From positions 1 to 64,000 of the forward strand of contig NZ_JABKCA010000009.1 of assembly GCF_013166655.1 (NCBI RefSeq): a stretch of DNA of 64,000 nucleotides, read 5' to 3'. The stretch comes from Lentimicrobium sp. L6 (GTDB lineage: Bacteria > Bacteroidota > Bacteroidia > Bacteroidales > UBA12170). The notes beneath the pieces are model-generated. The model had not been told where the DNA came from. It saw nothing but the letters and a program-made list of their open reading frames with translations, and ran no database searches. Positions 47,059-56,716 of the stretch are shown in pieces. Positions within the stretch are counted from its first letter, which is position 1. Every line of letters begins with the position of its first letter. The translations under genes were made by a program, and so were the position numbers.

Positions 47059-49503
47059 ATGCTGAAAAATATTGTAAAAACTAGTTTTAGGTTTTTAAGC
47101 AAGAATAGGGTTTATACATTAATTAATGTATTGGGCCTTGCACTTGGTTTAGCCACTAGTATACTTATATTTTTGTATATCACCGATGAACTAAGCTACG
47201 ATAAGTTTCATGAAGATTATGAGCATATTTATCGGGTTCAAGAAAAATACGATTGGGGCGATTATACCCAGTTTTGGGCTACATGTGATGGAAATATTGC
47301 CTTGCGTATGGCCCATGGGCCAGAGGATGTTTCAACCTGTAGAATCATGAGTTATTATAATCCTCCCTTTCTGTTTGCCAATGCTCGCTCCGCTGAAAAT
47401 AGTCAGGTGATTTTTGCCGACTCCACTTTCTTCGATGTATTTTCTTTTCCCGTAGTGGAAAGAGTGACAGGGAGCGTTTTGGGTTCTGCCAACCAGATTA
47501 TGATCTCCGAAAATATAGCCAAGGAATTATATGGAGAGGTTTCTCCTTTAGGTAAACAGATAGAAGCTGATGGTGAACAATTTGAGATTTCCGCCATATT
47601 TGAACAGGTTCCAGCCAATTCACATTTAAATTTTGATGTGGTCTTTTCCGTGGAGTTAATGAGAGAGTCTTATGCTAGAATTGATTCATCAGGACCGATG
47701 GTATTTTATACCTATGTGCGAACCCATGACTTGAACTCAAAAATACGATTGCAAAAATACCTTCAGGATGATTTGCAGAATGAGATTCAAAAACTCATGG
47801 CAAAAAGTGAAGAGACTAAAGAAAAGTTTACCAAATTAAAAGCAGAGATTGCTTTTGTTCCATTAGCAGACATCCATTTGAAAAGCGATGCTGAAAAAGA
47901 ATATCAGACCAATGGGAATTACGAATATATCCTCATTTATCTTACCATAGCAATATTTATTCTACTTCTGGCCAGTATCAATTATATTAATTTGGCGACC
48001 GCTAGTTCTGTAATCAGAGCTCGGGAAATTGGAGTCAGAAAAGTGCTTGGAGCACATCAGAAAAATATTTTCTTCCACTTTATTAGTGAAGCTTTTATAT
48101 TAGTACTCACTTCAACCATTACGGCTCTAGTAATTGTGGAACTAGGATTCCCTACTTTTAACGCTTTTGTGGGAAAGAGTTTGTCTATTAATATGATTTG
48201 GTCATACGAGATTCTTAGTTTTCTTATGGTAACCACCATTTCACTCACCCTCCTTTCAGGGCTTTATCCTAGTTTGTTAATGTCTACATTTAACCCTTTA
48301 ACAGTATTGTCAAATCGCTTGAATGCGCAAAAAAACAATAAAATTAACTTGATTCTGAGACGGTTTTTAGTGATTTCACAATTTAGTATAGCAGTATTTC
48401 TTTCCATTGCATCTATAATCGTAGCTCAACAACTTCGTTTTATTCAGAATCGTGATGTGGGTTTCAATAGGGATAAAGTAGTAGTGGTTCCATTGAGTGG
48501 TGATAGTGGTCTCGAACATTTAGTGGACTTGAAGGAGGATTTCTTGAAAATCCCAGGAGTGGTTTCTGTAACTGGAAGTTCCAATGTTCCTGGTGAGCGA
48601 TTTGGATATTATGGAATAAACATGCCTTCGTTGAATAGCGATAATGATAGTTTGCCAGACGAGAAGAAACATAAGGTATGGTTAGGGGTAAGAATGTTAT
48701 GTGCCGATCATGATTTCTTAGGTTCTTTTGGGTTTGAGATCAAACAAGGGAGAACTTTTTCTTTTGATGTGTATTCTGACAGCAATGCTTTTATATTGAA
48801 TGAAGCCGCTGTTAGAAAATACCAAATTGAGGATCCTATAGGAAGAGAAGTGGTGTTTAATTATGCTGTAAAGGAGCCTAAGGTTGGTAAGATTATTGGA
48901 GTGGTTAAAGATTTTCATTTCGCTTCATTACACCAAGAGGTTGACCCTTTAATGATACACATATTTCCTCCATTTTATCGCTATGTCATTATAAAAATTG
49001 AAAGGCAGCAACATGCCAGTCTTATTTCTGAGGTGGAGCGAAAATGGCATAAACATTTGCCTCGTACTCCATTTAATTATTATTTCCTCGATGATGCTTA
49101 TGAATCAATGTATCGCTCCGATAATAGGTTAGGTAGGATATTCTATTTCTTCACTTTTATTGCGCTATTTTTAGCAGCTTTAGGATTGTATGGTTTGGTG
49201 GCATTTATTTCAGAGCAAAGAAAAGCGGAAATAGGAATTAGAAAAGTTTTGGGCGCCTCCATTGGCCGATTGATGTTCACCATGTCTAAAGAATTTGTGT
49301 TATTAATCCTATTCTCTAATGTATTGGCTTGGATTCCAGCTTGGTATTTTATCAATACTTGGCTAGAGGATTTTGCCTTCACTATTGATGTTTCTATTTG
49401 GCCATTTATCTCTACTGCCATTATTTCTGTTTTAATAGGTTTATTCACTATCAGCATAAAAACATGGGTCGCTACCAAATCCAATCCGGCAGATATTTTG
49501 TAG
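47059..49503 (+). CDS. ABC transporter permease, MacB/FtsX type with two FtsX units
   Basis: An 814-residue membrane protein. It opens with the family pattern LKNIVKTSFRFLSKNRVYTLINVLGLALGLATSILIFLYI (first helix), then a MacB periplasmic core domain (residues about 40-280). A first FtsX unit follows (IYLTIAIFILLLASINYINLATASS, EIGVRKVLGAHQ, ILSFLMVTTISLTLLSGLYPSLL). A second core domain starts at QFSIAVFLSIASIIVAQQL (residues about 450-690), and a second FtsX unit (FFTFIALFLAALGLYGLVAF, EIGIRKVLGASIG, ending TKSNPADIL) completes it. The duplicated layout means a single chain can form the whole permease. It pairs with the ATPase at 46085. The substrate is unknown. Confidence 0.93.
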   Translation: MLKNIVKTSFRFLSKNRVYTLINVLGLALGLATSILIFLYITDELSYDKFHEDYEHIYRVQEKYDWGDYTQFWATCDGNIALRMAHGPEDVSTCRIMSYYNPPFLFANARSAENSQVIFADSTFFDVFSFPVVERVTGSVLGSANQIMISENIAKELYGEVSPLGKQIEADGEQFEISAIFEQVPANSHLNFDVVFSVELMRESYARIDSSGPMVFYTYVRTHDLNSKIRLQKYLQDDLQNEIQKLMAKSEETKEKFTKLKAEIAFVPLADIHLKSDAEKEYQTNGNYEYILIYLTIAIFILLLASINYINLATASSVIRAREIGVRKVLGAHQKNIFFHFISEAFILVLTSTITALVIVELGFPTFNAFVGKSLSINMIWSYEILSFLMVTTISLTLLSGLYPSLLMSTFNPLTVLSNRLNAQKNNKINLILRRFLVISQFSIAVFLSIASIIVAQQLRFIQNRDVGFNRDKVVVVPLSGDSGLEHLVDLKEDFLKIPGVVSVTGSSNVPGERFGYYGINMPSLNSDNDSLPDEKKHKVWLGVRMLCADHDFLGSFGFEIKQGRTFSFDVYSDSNAFILNEAAVRKYQIEDPIGREVVFNYAVKEPKVGKIIGVVKDFHFASLHQEVDPLMIHIFPPFYRYVIIKIERQQHASLISEVERKWHKHLPRTPFNYYFLDDAYESMYRSDNRLGRIFYFFTFIALFLAALGLYGLVAFISEQRKAEIGIRKVLGASIGRLMFTMSKEFVLLILFSNVLAWIPAWYFINTWLEDFAFTIDVSIWPFISTAIISVLIGLFTISIKTWVATKSNPADIL

Positions 49504-49743
49504 TGAAAGTTGAGACCTTAAGAAATGATAAGCTTGATTTTGTTTTACTTCGTTCAACAATGCTGATCTTAGCTGGGTTAATCCGTTTCCAACTTCAAAC
49601 TTCATTCTTCCTAATCTCGGTTCGATAATTAACCCTTCTATTTATGTAATTCAATGAGATACCCGAAATATTTTCGTTAATTTATGTCATATATGAGCTA
49701 ATTATCTGAAGCTGTGGCCTAATTTAATGTCAAACTGAGGTTC

Positions 49744-52206
49744 CTACTCCACAGCCTTGAAAGCAGGTTTAATGGGAAAAGTCAAACTAATTTTCACAGA
49801 AAGATTATCTTCTACTAGCCTATTTGAATAAGCACCATAACGATAGGTGGCTCCAATTCCGATATTATAAAGATAGAGATTTACCAAATCATTGATGAGG
49901 ATCCCGCTTTCAAAATAACCATGCTCCATAGTTTTAAAACCAATGTTTAAATGTTGTTCTGGGTGATTGAGCCAACCAAAACCAATATTTGTAACTAAAA
50001 CCACTTCGGGTTTAAACTTTTTTCCCTGAAAAATGAGGTTGCCAAAGTTATGGCTAAGAAAAGCAGAAACATAGCGGTCGGATAAAAACTCGTTGGCACT
50101 CATGCTTCCAAAACTTCCCGGAGCAAAAACAGTAATCACTCCATAAGTACCTTGTCCTCGATAGAGGTTAGAATAGGGGAGGTCTCCGATGATGAGTCCA
50201 CCAATTAAATCTACCGAAGTTTCTCCTAAATATTTGGTGTAGAAGCTCTTCTTAATACGTAAATCGAATCTATGAAAATCATAATCACCATTGAGTATAC
50301 CTTTCAATCCTTTTGAATAATTAAACCAGGCAATAGGATATTTTGTTCCCATGGATAGAAGCATTCTGCTATTGTCGAAATATCGCTCTTTAAAAGCAAA
50401 GCGAAGTCCCAGCCTGATTTCAGTAAAATCAAAAGTGTATCCTGGAATGATGGCTTCTTGTCCTTGGTAAGAATAATCGTAGGCAGCCTCCTTATGATCT
50501 ACTCTCATTCCAATGCTGGCATGAATATATCTTAGGGTCCTAATTCGGAAGGCTATCTCTTTTCTATCAGTATAATTGGAACGAGAAATAAAGAAGTTCT
50601 TAAATCGCTCAGGGCTAAATGTAGTTTCATGATTATCATAAAAATCTACTCCAGCAGCTTCTTGGTAATCTTTAGAATAAGCAGCATAAAGCTTCAAGGA
50701 AAAAGGTTTGTATAGAAGGATTTGCCCATTGATACCATATTTTGCTTTCTGAGCTCTAAAAGCATAGGCTCCATAAATCCCGATATCCCATTTGGTACTC
50801 AGCCTTTTATTTGTTCTCAATCCAGCTCCAAGCCAGAGGCCTTCATAATTATTATATCCAGCAAATTTGTCTAATGGGATATCAAACTTTCCCCATGGAA
50901 TCCTACCAGTGAAAAGCGTCTCAGCTTGTTTTATGGTCTTATCAAAATTTTCAGCCTTGCCCACACTATCCATAAAAGCGTAGGTGTTTTTGTCTCTTTG
51001 CGAAAGTGAATCTTTTCGGTACCGATTCCAAAATTCCTCTTTTTGATAGCCTGCATTTGGATCCAGTTCCACTTCAATATGCGAAAATTGTTGTTTCACA
51101 AGCTCCGGATTCAGAATGACATCTTTATGATAACTCTTTCCAATACCGATAAATTTTGCTTGTTCTCCATTTGTTGTGGCTATGGTATTATTAAAAATAA
51201 TATTGGTGTTTAGTTGGGTCGGAAACCAATGTCCATCCACAAAACCATAAAGTTGTTGTATTTCAATATTAAAGCCTTGTTCATCACTGTTTAAGGGTTT
51301 TGCTCTAACATTTACTATAGCCCATTTTTTTGTACTGATGCTTAATACCCCTTGTAAACCATCGAAATTCTTATCGGAATAAGGAGAATAGCTAATAGAA
51401 AAAATGGTGTCCCCTTGGCTAGAGTATGTCGTATCTTCCATTTGAAAATAATACTTGCTTAAACTTCCCTTGCTGATGGGATTGATATAATGATTATTCA
51501 CCATGTGGATGATTTCATCGTAGAAGGAGGTGGATTGAATCTGTGAAACCACGAAAACAATCAATGGATCCTGAAGGCCGGAAACTTTGGAAGCTATAAT
51601 TTTCTCATGATTACGCTCTGGAGCCATAAATTTTTTCTCCACTACGTTTTCCATCAAGAGGATGTCTTTGTCTTTTATAAAGGAGCTAATGTTACTAATG
51701 CTATCAGGAAGCAGCAATACTGAATCACTCATGGTCTTATTTTCCAAATCTAGGGTGATTACCATTTTGTCGTAGGAAGTATAGGAGAAGCTTTGAAGTT
51801 TTTTTGGGTCGTTAGTATCGCGATATTGCAGGACATTATTAATGATTCTGTGTGTGGGATTAATTCCAGGTGTTACCTCATACTCAGAAAGCAAATAAGC
51901 CAAAGGCTTCATTTTAAAAATAAACTGGCTCTTTTGATAGGAAATATCGACACTTTTCTTCTCATAACCCACGTAGGAAAGTGTGAGGCTTTTTGTTTTC
52001 TTGGGAATTTTCATCTGAAATAATCCATCGATATCAGTGGATGTTCCATATTTATCATCCTCTGTAACTATGTTTACAAATGCCAAAGGTTCACGAGATT
52101 CCTCATCGATAATAATTCCTGTAATTACTTTATTTTGAGCAAAAGTATTGATTGATAATGCGATGAGTAAAATGGATAACAAAGAAATATAAAAAGGACC
52201 TTTCAT
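49744..52206 (-). CDS. Outer-membrane protein with CarboxypepD_reg domain and DUF5686-type barrel
   Basis: I choose ATG 52206 (MKGPFYISLLSILLIALSINTFAQ), a normal signal peptide, giving 820 residues; the frame reaches back to 52290. Residues about 25-110 form a carboxypeptidase-regulatory-like beta-sandwich (VITGIIIDEESREPLAFVNIV, GTSTDIDGLFQMKIP, LTLSYVGYEKK). The long remainder has the DUF5686 pattern and ends in many barrel-like strands (FELRLGLRFAFKERYFDNSRML, YLYNIGIGATYRYGAYSN). The family lacks a proven role. A candidate -7 box TATCTTTG at 52239-52232 supports the chosen start. The genes on both sides are not in an operon with it. Confidence 0.88.
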   Translation of the reverse strand: MKGPFYISLLSILLIALSINTFAQNKVITGIIIDEESREPLAFVNIVTEDDKYGTSTDIDGLFQMKIPKKTKSLTLSYVGYEKKSVDISYQKSQFIFKMKPLAYLLSEYEVTPGINPTHRIINNVLQYRDTNDPKKLQSFSYTSYDKMVITLDLENKTMSDSVLLLPDSISNISSFIKDKDILLMENVVEKKFMAPERNHEKIIASKVSGLQDPLIVFVVSQIQSTSFYDEIIHMVNNHYINPISKGSLSKYYFQMEDTTYSSQGDTIFSISYSPYSDKNFDGLQGVLSISTKKWAIVNVRAKPLNSDEQGFNIEIQQLYGFVDGHWFPTQLNTNIIFNNTIATTNGEQAKFIGIGKSYHKDVILNPELVKQQFSHIEVELDPNAGYQKEEFWNRYRKDSLSQRDKNTYAFMDSVGKAENFDKTIKQAETLFTGRIPWGKFDIPLDKFAGYNNYEGLWLGAGLRTNKRLSTKWDIGIYGAYAFRAQKAKYGINGQILLYKPFSLKLYAAYSKDYQEAAGVDFYDNHETTFSPERFKNFFISRSNYTDRKEIAFRIRTLRYIHASIGMRVDHKEAAYDYSYQGQEAIIPGYTFDFTEIRLGLRFAFKERYFDNSRMLLSMGTKYPIAWFNYSKGLKGILNGDYDFHRFDLRIKKSFYTKYLGETSVDLIGGLIIGDLPYSNLYRGQGTYGVITVFAPGSFGSMSANEFLSDRYVSAFLSHNFGNLIFQGKKFKPEVVLVTNIGFGWLNHPEQHLNIGFKTMEHGYFESGILINDLVNLYLYNIGIGATYRYGAYSNRLVEDNLSVKISLTFPIKPAFKAVE

Positions 52207-52593
52207 TTTATATAGTGGGGTTTTATGCCAACAAAGATAGAGGATTCTGAATAATGGATTTGTGAAAAAACATAAAAAAACCAAGCACAAGGGAAAAACT
52301 TTGGGCTTATTTACTTGCGTTGAGTGTTTAATTAACGCATACTAGAGGGGGCTCCCTTGCCTTGGTTCTGTAATATCTTATTTAAATACGGTAAAATCCA
52401 TTTAAGATGACTTTTCGAACTGCTATAGGAAGCAAAAAGAGAATTGTACAAAGTACATGATATTGGTTTGGTCTTTTCTAGGCAGTAAATTTACTAGTTT
52501 CCTAATAATTGTTCGATTGTAAAGTTACGACTATGAAAAAGGCATTTCAAGGGTTTTTGAAAAAATATTCAATTATTTCAAAATTGTAAATCA
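52207..52593 (-). other. 387-nt gap with promoter and long-arm hairpin structure
   Basis: The gap between the DUF5686 start and the purM stop holds no convincing ORF. It contains the -7 box TATCTTTG (52239-52232) and an imperfect inverted repeat: AACCAAGCACAAGGG (52279-52293) against CCCTTGCCTTGGTT (52354-52367), with a smaller nested 6-bp stem TGCGTT/AACGCA (52316-52321/52334-52339). On the minus strand the closing arm runs into U7. The whole could be a purM terminator, an attenuator or a small RNA ending in its own terminator. Confidence 0.5.
52279..52367 (-). terminator. Long imperfect hairpin followed by a U run
   Basis: Minus-strand RNA: AACCAAG-GC-AAGGG pairs with CCCUUGUGCUUGGUU across a roughly 60-nt branched loop that itself contains a 6-bp stem, then UUUUU. 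It lies about 230 nt downstream of purM, which is far for an ordinary terminator. Confidence 0.5.
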
Positions 52594-53769
52594 TTATGCT
52601 TGTTCGTAGATGAATTTACCATACTCACTTGTTATGGTTAGTTTTTTGTTATCACTACTTTCTACTCTACCAATAATTTGCGCATCTACCTTAAAGCTTT
52701 CAGAAATATTTATAATATCTTCGGCTAAATCTTCAGGAATATATAATTCCATTCTGTGGCCCATATTGAATACTTTATACATTTCTTCCCATGGCGTTTT
52801 AGATTGTTCCTGTATGAGCTTAAAAAGAGGAGGAACGTCAAACATATTGTCTTTTATGATGTGAAGGTTGTCGATAAAATGAAGAACCTTAGTTTGAGCT
52901 CCACCACTACAATGCACCATACCATGGATTTGATTGCGATGATTGTCCAATATCTTTTTAATAATAGGAGCGTAGGTGCGAGTTGGAGAGAGAACGAGTT
53001 TCCCTGCGTCCACACCCTCCACTTCTGTGGGATCTGTGAGTCTCATGCCACCAGAATAAACCAAATCACAAGGGACAGCATGGTCATAGCTTTCTGGATA
53101 TTTCTTGGTGAGGTATTTAGAGAAAACATCGTGGCGTGCACTTGTTAAACCATTGCTTCCCATTCCTCCATTATATTCGGTTTCGTATATGGCTTGGCCT
53201 GAACTGCTCAATCCAACTATCACATCACCAGCTTTTATATTGGCATTGTCAATAATGTCGGAGCGTTTCATTCTGGCTGTTACTGTACTGTCCACTATGA
53301 TAGTGCGCACTAAATCGCCAACATCTGCAGTTTCTCCACCAGTAGAGTGGATATTAACGCCCCATTTTTTTAATTCTGCCAATAGTTCTTCAGAACCATT
53401 GATTAAAGCAGAAATCACATCGCCAGTGATGAGGTTTTTATTGCGACCGATAGTAGAAGAAAGCAAAATGTCATCTGTGGCGCCAACGCAAAGTAAATCA
53501 TCTAAATTCATTACCAAAGCATCTTGGGCTATTCCTTTCCAAACAGAAATATCGCCCGTTTCTTTCCAGTACATATATCCTAAAGATGATTTTGTTCCAG
53601 CACCATCGGCATGCATAATGATACAATACTCATCATCATTGGTAAGTAAGTCAGGGATGACTTTGCAAAATGCTTTAGGAAACAATCCCTTATCAATATT
53701 TTTAATAGCTGCATGCACGTCTTCTTTTGAAGCCGATACACCTCTTTGGTTATATTTTAAATCGCTCAT
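52594..53769 (-). CDS. purM: Phosphoribosylformylglycinamidine cyclo-ligase (AIR synthase)
   Basis: I choose ATG 53769 (MSDLKYNQRGVSASKEDVHAAI), 391 residues; a longer frame from 53826 would overlap the upstream gene. The PurM fold is recognised by IMHADGAGTKSSLGYMYW (ATP/FGAR-binding loop), DALVMNLDDLLCVGATDD, GGETADVGDLVRT and SSSGQAIYETEYNGGMGSNG. The late glycine-rich HCSGGAQTKVLHF and FNMGHRMELYI are the second-half motifs. The enzyme makes AIR from FGAM in purine synthesis. It lies 7 nt after the OmpA-family gene, so the two are probably co-transcribed. The protein is longer than E. coli PurM (about 345). Confidence 0.93.
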   Translation of the reverse strand: MSDLKYNQRGVSASKEDVHAAIKNIDKGLFPKAFCKVIPDLLTNDDEYCIIMHADGAGTKSSLGYMYWKETGDISVWKGIAQDALVMNLDDLLCVGATDDILLSSTIGRNKNLITGDVISALINGSEELLAELKKWGVNIHSTGGETADVGDLVRTIIVDSTVTARMKRSDIIDNANIKAGDVIVGLSSSGQAIYETEYNGGMGSNGLTSARHDVFSKYLTKKYPESYDHAVPCDLVYSGGMRLTDPTEVEGVDAGKLVLSPTRTYAPIIKKILDNHRNQIHGMVHCSGGAQTKVLHFIDNLHIIKDNMFDVPPLFKLIQEQSKTPWEEMYKVFNMGHRMELYIPEDLAEDIINISESFKVDAQIIGRVESSDNKKLTITSEYGKFIYEQA

Positions 53770-53776
53770 GTTGTTT

Positions 53777-56236
53777 TTATTCGAAAGTGATGCTTCTCTT
53801 TTTTTCATCAATAACAGGGGTTCCAAATTTCTTCAAAGTCACTTCATTGATAAAGAAAGGGTAGAGGCTACCATGCCAAACATATACATCTAAGTTTCTG
53901 ATGGTTTTACTTCCTATTCTAAAATCTTTCAGGGTGAACACCGATTTGTGCTCAATATTTCCAGTGCTAATAATATCGTCTGGGTTTCCTTTGAAGTCTT
54001 CTTTCTTAATAATTCCTTGTTTCAATAATTCTAAAGCAAAATCAACAGAACAAGTAACCAGTTTAGTAAGTGGTGTATAGATGACTTCGTTGGTATAACC
54101 ATTTATTGCACATTCAAATTTATACATTTGTTTGTCAGGCATGTTGAAGAAAACTCTATTTGTTCTTTCTCGCATCTGAATCCAAACATCACTGGTGTCA
54201 CCTTGTTCGGCTAATGCTCTTTCTTGGTAATCTTTTCCTACTATTTTAAACTCAATTCTACGGTTCAAGCTATGGGCTGTTTCCTGCTGGGATTTTGGTA
54301 ATGAATCAATGTAAACTTGGGTTAAGGTAACTCCTTCTGGGAAAGTGATACCGTTTTTCTTTACCTCTGTTGCTAATCTACGAGGTTCTCTTTCTCCATA
54401 TCCTTTGGCAAATAAACGACCAGGGTCAATACCTCTAAGAATAAGATAATTTACAACAGATTCAGCACGTTTTTGTGAGAGAATATCGTTGGATTCATCC
54501 TGACCTCTATTGTCGGTATGAGCACCAAGTTCAACTATGACGTGTGGGTTGGCATCCATGGTTTCAATTAACCCTTGTAAACTATCCTCAAACTGTGGTT
54601 TCAGATCCCATTTTGCTAAATCGAAAAGGATTTCAGGCAGTAGTATGGGCTCCTCTGGAATTCTTTGTAATTCCACTTCCATTTGTATGTCTTTACTATG
54701 ATCTAAACCTACAGTGGTTTCTTTCAATACCAATCTAAAATAGCCTTCTCTTTCAAAAACTAATTCGTATTCAGTATCTGGTAATACTTGTTTTGTATTG
54801 AAGGTAAAGGTACCATCTTCAATAGTTCTCACTTTTTTCTCACTGCCATCGGAACCCAATAATAATACATCTAATCCATCCACTGCTTGAAAGGTATAAT
54901 CATCGGTCACAGCACCTGTAATGGTATATTCTAGAGGAGGAAGGATAAAAGAATAAATATCTGCTCCACCACGACCCCCAGGGCGGTTGGAAGACATGTA
55001 GCCTGCTTCTTGTTGCTCTGGGTCAAAAATGATACCAAAATCATCGGCAGCTGAGTTTATGGGAAAGCCCATATTGATTGGATCTCCCGATATGGTATCT
55101 GCATAAAAAAACACCTTGTAAATATCTAAGCCTCCTAATCTCACAAGGCCATTTGAAGAGAAATAAAGGGTGCTGTCATCTCTTATTAATGGAAACATTT
55201 CATCACGTTTGGTATTAACAAGTGGACCTAAGTTGGTTGGATACCCAAAAGGATCTTGTATGCTTTCCCTTGTAGCTATATATAAATCTTTTCCACCATA
55301 GCCTCTTTCAAAATCAGCTGCAAAAATGATAGTTTTCTCATCATCGCTTATAGCAGGATGGCCCACTACGTGACTACTATCGCTACCTAATTCTACTACT
55401 TCAGGATCTCCCCAATCTCGACCAGAACGTTTAGATTGGAGAATTAAACATCCACAAGGTCTGCTTGGGCTTACAAAACATCGTGTAAAATACATCCTAT
55501 TAAACCGGCTATTGAATGTGGATTGACCTTCGTTACCTTTGGTATTAATGATATCTTCCTCGTCAACTAACTCGGGTTTACTCCACTCGCCTTTTCTATC
55601 GAGTTTAGCATAAAATAAATCGGAGAACTTTTCTCCTGTCCAACCATCTAAGTTTTTACCAAGAGCCTCCTCACGAGAAGAGGTGAAGTATAAACTTTGA
55701 TAGTTATTATCTTGATAGCTTGGGCTAAAGTCATCAAATTTGGAATTAATTCTTTTGATGTTTTCTAAAGTATAGTTTTTTGGATTCTCTAAAGCACGGC
55801 GAGCAAACTTAATAGATGCGACAGCCATTTTTGCTTGAGGATCGTCTCCCACTAAAGTATCATAAATGGCAAATTGTGCTTCTGCTTCTTTAAACTCTTC
55901 GAGCATGAGAAGGGATTGTCCATAACGTAATACAATTTCCGGGGTTTGCTGGTGTGCATTCAGTCGGATAAGTCTTTTGTATTGAGCTTTAGCTCTGCGA
56001 AGGTCATTAGTCTTACGATAAGATTCAGCCATTTTGAAGGCAACATTCAACTTGTCTTCTTTATTTTTTAGTTTGTTGTATCCCTTTTTGTACTTTTCCG
56101 CAGCTACTTTATAGAGTTGGTCTTGGTAAGCTTCATCACCAGCCCTGATGTGTCGGTTTTGAGCATTAAGAATGGGCTGAAATAATAAGCCAATTGAAAG
56201 TAAAAGTATATATGATATTTTATTCATTAGGTTCAT
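53777..56236 (-). CDS. PorE-like OmpA-family lipoprotein-type protein with TPR, PD40, CRD and degenerate retropepsin-like domain
   Basis: An 819-residue protein with a signal peptide (ISYILLLSIGLLFQPILNAQ). Domains in order: TPR repeats (residues about 25-150, AEKYKKGYNKLKNKEDKLN), a PD40/WD40-like propeller (about 165-440, SPSYQDNNYQSLYFTSSRE, GHPAISDDEKTIIFAADF), a CarboxypepD_reg-like sandwich (ITGAVTDDYTFQAVDGLDVL), an OmpA peptidoglycan-binding domain (ILFDLAKWDLKPQFEDSL, VIVELGAHTDNRG, FAKGYGEREPR), and a C-terminal domain of about 125 residues. The first four match the PorE architecture of the type IX machinery. The last resembles retropepsin-like aspartic proteases (ISTGNIEHKSVFTLKDFRIG, LKKFGTPVID), but the DTG loop reads YTP, so it is not expected to be a protease. 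Co-transcribed with purM. Confidence 0.85.
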   Translation of the reverse strand: MNLMNKISYILLLSIGLLFQPILNAQNRHIRAGDEAYQDQLYKVAAEKYKKGYNKLKNKEDKLNVAFKMAESYRKTNDLRRAKAQYKRLIRLNAHQQTPEIVLRYGQSLLMLEEFKEAEAQFAIYDTLVGDDPQAKMAVASIKFARRALENPKNYTLENIKRINSKFDDFSPSYQDNNYQSLYFTSSREEALGKNLDGWTGEKFSDLFYAKLDRKGEWSKPELVDEEDIINTKGNEGQSTFNSRFNRMYFTRCFVSPSRPCGCLILQSKRSGRDWGDPEVVELGSDSSHVVGHPAISDDEKTIIFAADFERGYGGKDLYIATRESIQDPFGYPTNLGPLVNTKRDEMFPLIRDDSTLYFSSNGLVRLGGLDIYKVFFYADTISGDPINMGFPINSAADDFGIIFDPEQQEAGYMSSNRPGGRGGADIYSFILPPLEYTITGAVTDDYTFQAVDGLDVLLLGSDGSEKKVRTIEDGTFTFNTKQVLPDTEYELVFEREGYFRLVLKETTVGLDHSKDIQMEVELQRIPEEPILLPEILFDLAKWDLKPQFEDSLQGLIETMDANPHVIVELGAHTDNRGQDESNDILSQKRAESVVNYLILRGIDPGRLFAKGYGEREPRRLATEVKKNGITFPEGVTLTQVYIDSLPKSQQETAHSLNRRIEFKIVGKDYQERALAEQGDTSDVWIQMRERTNRVFFNMPDKQMYKFECAINGYTNEVIYTPLTKLVTCSVDFALELLKQGIIKKEDFKGNPDDIISTGNIEHKSVFTLKDFRIGSKTIRNLDVYVWHGSLYPFFINEVTLKKFGTPVIDEKKRSITFE

Positions 56237-56265
56237 GTTTCTGAATAAACAAATCTTTTTGCAAT

Positions 56266-56637
56266 TTATTGTTTTTCTGTTGATTTCGTATCCTTTTTTG
56301 TGACTTTTTCATCACTTTCATTTGTCTCAGTATCTTTGGCCTGATTCTCTTCTTGATTTAAATCGTCAAGAGTAGATTTCATGGCTTTGTGAGCATTTTC
56401 GCTAAAGGCAGTAGCCGAATTATAAGCCGATTTAAAAGGTTTTTGAATTTCGCCAGTTTCCTTATTGATTTCTCTTTTGATATCGTCAGTAGCATTTCTA
56501 ATATATCGCATGACTTGTCCAGCTTTTTTAGCGAATTCTGGAATCTTTTTCGGACCAAGAACTATCAATATCACCAATAAGATGATAAGAATTTCTCCTC
56601 CTCCAAAATCTAAAAATAAAAGTGCACTTGGCATCAT
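56266..56637 (-). CDS. tatA: Sec-independent translocase subunit TatA/TatB-like
   Basis: A 123-residue protein. The first 20-30 residues hold the TatA hallmark: a short hydrophobic helix (LLFLDFGGGEILIILLVILIVLGPKKIPEFAKKAG) with the hinge GPKK and then an amphipathic helix (RYIRNATDDIKREINKE). The C-terminal region is acidic and low-complexity. Start could be Met1 or Met2 (56634). TatA multimers form the pore that exports folded proteins with twin-arginine signals. TatC is not in the window. It sits 29 nt before the OmpA gene start (co-directional), and after the secDF terminator. Confidence 0.9.
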   Translation of the reverse strand: MMPSALLFLDFGGGEILIILLVILIVLGPKKIPEFAKKAGQVMRYIRNATDDIKREINKETGEIQKPFKSAYNSATAFSENAHKAMKSTLDDLNQEENQAKDTETNESDEKVTKKDTKSTEKQ

Positions 56638-56663
56638 TGTTTCAAATGTTTTTGCAAAAATAG

Positions 56664-56695
56664 AAAAAGTCCCGACAAACAGCCGGGACTTTTTT
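56664..56695. terminator. Bidirectional hairpin terminator between secDF and tatA
   Basis: AAAAAGTCCCG / CGGGACTTTTT is a strong 11-bp hairpin with U runs on both strands. It lies about 20 nt past the secDF stop. Confidence 0.9.
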
Positions 56696-56716
56696 ATATA
56701 TCAAATAGCAATTTGA

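Noticed and set aside
52207-52290. Upstream start for the DUF5686 gene
   Set aside because: The signal peptide begins at 52206 and a -7 box lies within the extension.
53770-53826. Upstream start for purM
   Set aside because: It would overlap the upstream gene and lacks PurM similarity.
53105-53893. 262-codon plus-strand reading frame
   Set aside because: It is antisense to purM and the OmpA-family gene and has no domain signature.
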